Source: Aminobacter anthyllidis (lineage in GTDB: Bacteria; Pseudomonadota; Alphaproteobacteria; Rhizobiales; Rhizobiaceae). From it: DNA of 64,000 bases. The notes under the pieces were generated by a model. That model was not told the origin of the DNA and searched no databases. It was given only the letters and a program-made list of their open reading frames with translations. Below are positions 60,163 through 64,000 of this stretch, piece after piece (the first letter of the stretch is position 1; each line of letters starts with the position of its first letter). The stretch covers positions 620,001 to 684,000 of the forward strand of contig NZ_JAFLWW010000001.1 in assembly GCF_018555685.1 (NCBI RefSeq). Direction: 5' to 3'. Made by a program: the position numbers and the translations under genes.

Positions 60163-61338
60163 TTACAGCTTGCCGCGCGGCTCCCTGGGCATGCCGAGCC
60201 CTTGCTCGGCGATGATGTTGAGTTGGATTTCGTTGGTGCCGCCGTAGATCGTGTCGGCGCGCGCAAACAGGAACATCTGCTGCAGGCGCTCACGTCGCGG
60301 ATCGTGCGAAACGACGTTGGCATCCATCTTCAGCACGTCCATGGCCAGGCGGCCGAGGTCGCGGTGCCAGTTCGACCATTGGTACTTGTAGGTCAGCGCC
60401 TCGCGGCGCGTTTCCGCCGACTGGTCGTCGCTCAGCACGCGCATGGCGAGATAGCGCATGGCGCGCAGGCCGGTCCAGGCATAGGCGACGCGCTGGCGGA
60501 TCGCGGGCGACCGGTCGGAGCCATTTTCCTTGGATATCTCGACGATAAGGTCGAGTTCCTGCTGGAAGCTCATCTGCTGGCCGAGCGTCGAGATGCCGCG
60601 CTCGAAGCCGAGAAGCGCCATCGCAATCTTCCAGCCATCGCCGGGCTGTCCGACCACGTCCCTGGCGTTGGCGCGCGCGTCATCGAAAAACACCGAATTG
60701 AACTCGGCGCCGCCGCCGATTTGCTTGATCGGGTGGATTTCGACGCCTGATTGAGCGAGCGGCATCAACAGAAAGATCAAGCCGTTGCGGCCGACCGAAC
60801 CCTCCTCGCAACGTGCCACGACAAAGATCCAGTCGGACAGATGCGCAAGCGACGTCCACACCTTCTGGCCAGAGACGATCCAGTCGCCGGATACCGGGTC
60901 GAGTTTGGCGCGGGTCTTGATGTTGCCGAAGTCGGAGCCAGCACTCGGCTCGGAATAGCCCTGGCACCAGAACTCCGTGCCGTTGAGGATGCCGGGCAGG
61001 AAGCGCTTCTTCTGTTCCTCGGTGCCAAAGGCGATCAGCGTCGGCCCCATCAGGCCTTCGCCGATATGCCCCATGCGGCCCGGTCCCCCGGCGCGGCTGT
61101 ATTCTTCCTGGAAGGCGACCTGCTCGGCAACTGACAGGCCGCGCCCGCCATGTTCCCGAGGCCAGCCCGGGCAGGTCCAGCGGCCGGCCGCCAGCTCGCG
61201 CTCCCATTCCTTGCGCAGTTCCGGCAGGGCATCGCCCTCGCCGGAACCGCCACGAAATTTCAGTTCCGCGAACTTGCCCGTGAGATGGCTTGCCATCCAC
61301 TCGCGCACTTCGGCGCGGAAGGTGTCCAGGTCGCTCAT
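60163..61338 (-). CDS. fadE30: Acyl-CoA dehydrogenase resembling FadE30
   Basis: A 391-residue FAD-dependent acyl-CoA dehydrogenase. Landmarks are LTGKFAELKFRGGSGEGDAL at the N-terminus, PGWPREHGGRGLSVAEQVAF, WCQGYSEPSAGSDFGNIKTR for substrate/FAD binding, VSGQKVWTSLAHLSDW, and the C-terminal FARADTIYGGTNEIQLNIIA. These match my memory of mycobacterial FadE30 (Rv3560c), which oxidises the HIP-CoA propionyl side chain. The common catalytic Glu of MCAD-type enzymes (YEG) is Gly here (YGG), as in many steroid-type enzymes. The start overlaps the stop of the preceding dehydrogenase gene (ATGA). Confidence 0.82.
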   Translation of the reverse strand: MSDLDTFRAEVREWMASHLTGKFAELKFRGGSGEGDALPELRKEWERELAAGRWTCPGWPREHGGRGLSVAEQVAFQEEYSRAGGPGRMGHIGEGLMGPTLIAFGTEEQKKRFLPGILNGTEFWCQGYSEPSAGSDFGNIKTRAKLDPVSGDWIVSGQKVWTSLAHLSDWIFVVARCEEGSVGRNGLIFLLMPLAQSGVEIHPIKQIGGGAEFNSVFFDDARANARDVVGQPGDGWKIAMALLGFERGISTLGQQMSFQQELDLIVEISKENGSDRSPAIRQRVAYAWTGLRAMRYLAMRVLSDDQSAETRREALTYKYQWSNWHRDLGRLAMDVLKMDANVVSHDPRRERLQQMFLFARADTIYGGTNEIQLNIIAEQGLGMPREPRGKL

Positions 61339-62477
61339 TTCTGACCTCCGTCGCCGAAGACAGATGCGGCAATGCTGTCGAGATGAGCATCCCGCGCGCC
61401 GAGCAGCGCGGCGCTCGCCTGCGCACGCTTGAAGTAGAGATGTGGATCATATTCCCAGGTGAAGCCAACGCCGCCATGCAGCTGGATCGCTTCTTCGGCA
61501 GCACGGAACTGCAGGTCGGAGGCAAGCACGCGTGCGCCTGATATTTCGAGCGCGCTTTCGTCGGCGTCGGCCTCGCCCAGGCTCGCGGCCGCGCCGAAGA
61601 CCAGCGAGCGTGCTTCGGCAATGCCGACCACCAGTTCGGCGCAGCGGTGCTTGATCGCCTGGAAGGACGCGATGGTACGTCCGAACTGCACCCGCTCGGC
61701 GATGTAGGCGAGCGTCACGTCGAGCGCGCCCTGCGCCGCGCCAAGCTGTTCTGCGGCCAGTCCGAGATTGGCGAACGCAAGCGCTGACTGCGCCGCCGCA
61801 GCGGTAAGTCCGCCGGCGTCGACACGCTGTGCCGCCGAGACCGCGACGCCAGCCAACTCAAGCGATGCGATTGGACGCGTTCCGTCCAGCACCTTGAGTG
61901 GCACGATCACCTGTCCGGCGTCGCGCTCGAGCGTGAACAGGGCGATCGCGCCGTTATCGAGCTTGGCCGGCACAATCACCAGATCGGCGACGGCAAGGTC
62001 GATCACCTGCGCCACCTTGCCGGTCAGCACATAACCGCCCGCCGATTTCACCGCCTTGACCGAAGTGACCGCCAGCGGGTCTGCCACGGAAAGATCGCCA
62101 AAAGCGACAGTCGCGGCGATCTCGCCTGCGGCGATGGCACCGAGATAGCGCGTCTTGGCGTCCTCGCTTCCGGCCGCCTCGATGAGTGGTGCCGCCAGGC
62201 ACACCGTCGACCAGAATGGCACGCAGGCAAGTCGCGCACCGGTAAGTTCCATCAGCATCGCCACTTCGGTCGCGCCGAGCCCCAGCCCGCCAAACTCCTC
62301 GGGGATTGCCATGGCGCACCAGCCAAGCTCGTGCGAAATGCTGTTCCACAAGCCGACATCGTGGCTTGCGCCGGCATCGACGACCCGCCTGGTAGCCTCG
62401 GAGGAAGACTGTTCGCGTAAGAAGCGCTGCGCTTCCTCGCGGATCATCTGCTGGTCGGGTGTGAATTCGATGATCAT
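61335..62477 (-). CDS. Acyl-CoA dehydrogenase, probable partner subunit
   Basis: A 380-residue acyl-CoA dehydrogenase-family protein: FTPDQQMIREEAQRFLREQS, MAIPEEFGGLGLGATEVAML, and the C-terminal AIQLHGGVGFTWEYDPHLYF. The middle domain lacks the usual 'EPxAGSD' segment (SVADPLAVTSVKAVKSAGGY instead), so substrate and FAD contacts are altered. Steroid-degrading bacteria often use two-gene heterotetrameric dehydrogenases. The 4-base overlap with the fadE30-like gene makes a heteromeric pair possible. It is the first gene of the minus-strand operon and faces a divergent SDR gene. Confidence 0.82.
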   Translation of the reverse strand: MIIEFTPDQQMIREEAQRFLREQSSSEATRRVVDAGASHDVGLWNSISHELGWCAMAIPEEFGGLGLGATEVAMLMELTGARLACVPFWSTVCLAAPLIEAAGSEDAKTRYLGAIAAGEIAATVAFGDLSVADPLAVTSVKAVKSAGGYVLTGKVAQVIDLAVADLVIVPAKLDNGAIALFTLERDAGQVIVPLKVLDGTRPIASLELAGVAVSAAQRVDAGGLTAAAAQSALAFANLGLAAEQLGAAQGALDVTLAYIAERVQFGRTIASFQAIKHRCAELVVGIAEARSLVFGAAASLGEADADESALEISGARVLASDLQFRAAEEAIQLHGGVGFTWEYDPHLYFKRAQASAALLGARDAHLDSIAASVFGDGGQK

Positions 62478-62667
62478 GCGGTCCTGTCGGGCACGAAATG
62501 GGGCGGCGCCGCGGCTCCAAGAGGACATCGCAACGAAACACTTCATGCCGGATGCCATCTGCCAGCGCCAGCAACATCGTCCAAATGTGGGATGCTGGTA
62601 CGCTGCCCCGGCTAGTCTACTCCGAGCCATCGGCCCGAAGCGGTCGCACGCTGCACGGGAGGTGACT

Positions 62668-63435
62668 ATGGCGCTCAAGCGTTTCGACAACAAGGTGGTG
62701 CTCGTCACCGGAGCCGCATCGGGCATCGGCCGCGCCACGGCACTGCGCCTGGCCTGCGAGGGCGCGACGCTGATCCTCGCCGACCGCAACTTCGAAGGCG
62801 CAAGGCAGGTCTGCGCCTTGGCCAGCGAACAGTTCGGAATCCGCGCGGATGCGCTTGCCTATGACGCTGCCGACAAGATTTCAGCGCGCAGGATGGTGGA
62901 CGGCGCGCTCGCGCTCCACGGCCGCCTCGACAGCCTGATCAACAACGCCGGCATCTACCGGCGCGACCACTTCGCCAACCAGACCGGCGACGACTGGTCG
63001 CTGGTGTTCGGCATCAATCTCGAAAGTGTCTTCCACATCGTGCATCAGGCTTTGCCGGCGCTCATCGCCTCGCGCGGCAATGTCGTCTCCACGGCATCCA
63101 CCGCAGGCCTGCAAGGCATCGCATATGCCGCAGCCTACGCCGCCTCCAAGGCCGGCATCATCGCCATGACCAAGTCGCTTGCGACTGAATACGCGCCCAA
63201 GGGCGTGCGCTTTAATGCCATTTGCCCCGGCCGGGTCCGCACTGAGATCGGCACCGGGCTGCAGCCGATCGAAGACCAGAATCATGATATCATGGTCAAG
63301 CCACCCAAGCTTGCCGGCAAGGAAAGCGGCGAGCCCGAAGACATCGCCAGCGCCTTCGCCTATCTGGCATCCGACGAGGCCTGTTTCGTCACCGGCGCGG
63401 TCCTGGTTGTCGACGGCGCCCAGACGGTCGGCTGA
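62668..63435 (+). CDS. SDR-family oxidoreductase, divergent
   Basis: A 255-residue classical SDR: VLVTGAASGIGRATALRLAC, NNAGIYRRDHFANQTGDDW, AYAASKAGIIAMTKSLATEY with the YxxxK residues, and FVTGAVLVVDGAQTVG. GGGAGGTGACT precedes the ATG at 62668, and upstream in-frame starts were rejected on that basis. It is divergent from the acyl-CoA dehydrogenase gene across a 190-base region that must hold both promoters; I see no convincing boxes or palindromes there. It is probably part of the same catabolic system. Confidence 0.85.
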   Translation: MALKRFDNKVVLVTGAASGIGRATALRLACEGATLILADRNFEGARQVCALASEQFGIRADALAYDAADKISARRMVDGALALHGRLDSLINNAGIYRRDHFANQTGDDWSLVFGINLESVFHIVHQALPALIASRGNVVSTASTAGLQGIAYAAAYAASKAGIIAMTKSLATEYAPKGVRFNAICPGRVRTEIGTGLQPIEDQNHDIMVKPPKLAGKESGEPEDIASAFAYLASDEACFVTGAVLVVDGAQTVG

Positions 63436-63442
63436 GCGCGGT

Positions 63443-63856
63443 TCAGCTGGAGCGAAAGGTCATGTCGGTTCGCCGGTGGGCGAAGCGCCACCCGTCCATG
63501 GTGCGGACGAAGCGGTCGAAATAGCGGCCGACGACGCGCGGCACAGTCGCCTTCGGATCGTCGCAGCTGGTTCCGAAATAGGCGAATGCGGCGACGCCGG
63601 TGGCGTGGTTCTCGTCAACCAAATCGATGACGATGTTGTGGGCGATGTGGATCGTCGTGTCGGTCTGAGCCTTGGCGTCGAGATAGGCGCGCATCTCGGC
63701 ATGACCGTTGAGCGGGCCCTTCCAGGTCTCCCACAGTCCGTCAGCCGCCCACAGCGCCACAAGTTCTTCGTGCCTGTATTCGTCGACAAGGATACAGTAG
63801 CGCTGCACCAGCTTGGCGCATTCGTGCTCGGCCGCGATCCGCTCTGCCAGGTCCAT
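63443..63856 (-). CDS. SnoaL/NTF2-fold protein, copy 3
   Basis: A 137-residue single-domain SnoaL_4/NTF2-like protein: CAKLVQRYCILVDEYRHEEL, WETWKGPLNGHAEMRAYLDA, HIAHNIVIDLVDENHATGVA, VGRYFDRFVRTMDGWRFAHR. It converges on the SDR gene seven bases away, and GGGGAGGACTGA precedes its ATG. It is the third protein of this fold in 9 kb. It shows no obvious ketosteroid isomerase Tyr/Asp signature that I can place with confidence. Confidence 0.8.
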   Translation of the reverse strand: MDLAERIAAEHECAKLVQRYCILVDEYRHEELVALWAADGLWETWKGPLNGHAEMRAYLDAKAQTDTTIHIAHNIVIDLVDENHATGVAAFAYFGTSCDDPKATVPRVVGRYFDRFVRTMDGWRFAHRRTDMTFRSS

Positions 63857-63982
63857 TCAGTCCTCCCCTGAAATCAGGCCAGCGTTGCGTCAGATCAAAG
63901 CAGCTTCATCCCCCAAACGAACGATGGCGGACGCGCCGGGTGCGGCAGCTATAGGGCCGACGAACAAGGCAGAGGGCAAGAC

Positions 63983-64000
63983 ATGTCGGATATCGAAGCA
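63983..64000 (+). CDS. Start of a gene cut by the right edge
   Basis: ATG at 63983 preceded by AGAGGGCAAG at a suitable distance, followed by only six visible codons (MSDIEA). It is divergent from the last SnoaL-like gene, and the 126 bases between them would hold both promoters. The product cannot be identified. Confidence 0.35.

Overview
The window looks like chromosome from an alphaproteobacterium of the Rhizobiales, probably Phyllobacteriaceae (Mesorhizobium/Aminobacter-like). This rests on the high GC content, a rhizobial-type LigD (phosphoesterase-ligase-polymerase order), an imp-type T6SS gene order with an FHA/kinase/phosphatase circuit, and the RimO/TerC neighbours. The genus is an inference. 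No tRNA, rRNA, CRISPR array, insertion sequence or integrase was seen.

Layout. Positions 1-3255 hold a LigD cut by the left edge, a small conserved protein and a DUF2161 nuclease-fold protein. Positions 3264-45394 are a very large type VI secretion (T6SS) locus. It opens with a PpkA-like Ser/Thr kinase, a caspase-like/Sel1 protein, a lipoprotein and ClpV. The core operon tssABC-hcp-tssEFG-tagH-tssJKLM-tagF follows. Next is an effector-loading module: DUF2169, a ketosynthase-like protein without catalytic residues, a DUF4150 PAAR-like candidate effector and a beta-propeller protein. Facing it on the minus strand are vgrG, DUF6484 and a short TIGR02270-like protein. A second tagH-tssL-tssM set comes next, then the PppA phosphatase, a DUF1036 protein and a membrane-anchored M23/transglycosylase-like enzyme. 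Positions 45500-52131 hold a second propeller protein, a lipoprotein, TerC, RimO, a Bcr/CflA-type MFS transporter and an orphan branched-chain-amino-acid-type binding protein. A LuxR-type regulator (52534-53601) then faces a long minus-strand catabolic operon (53756-62477) with divergent genes at its upstream end.

How it works together. The T6SS has one sheath, baseplate, Hcp and ClpV set. It has two FHA proteins, two TssL proteins (both with OmpA-like domains) and two TssM proteins, served by one kinase and one phosphatase. Both TssL N-termini carry an R-T-x-I-R motif; in TssL2 the threonine is residue 14, the position I recall as the PpkA target in Agrobacterium TssL. This suggests two alternative, phospho-threonine-controlled membrane complexes for one tail. 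The right-hand operon encodes proteins that closely resemble, from memory, mycobacterial EchA20, IpdC, IpdF and FadE30. That points to degradation of steroid C/D rings (HIP pathway), with extra OYE-type, MaoC-type, SDR and NTF2-fold proteins.
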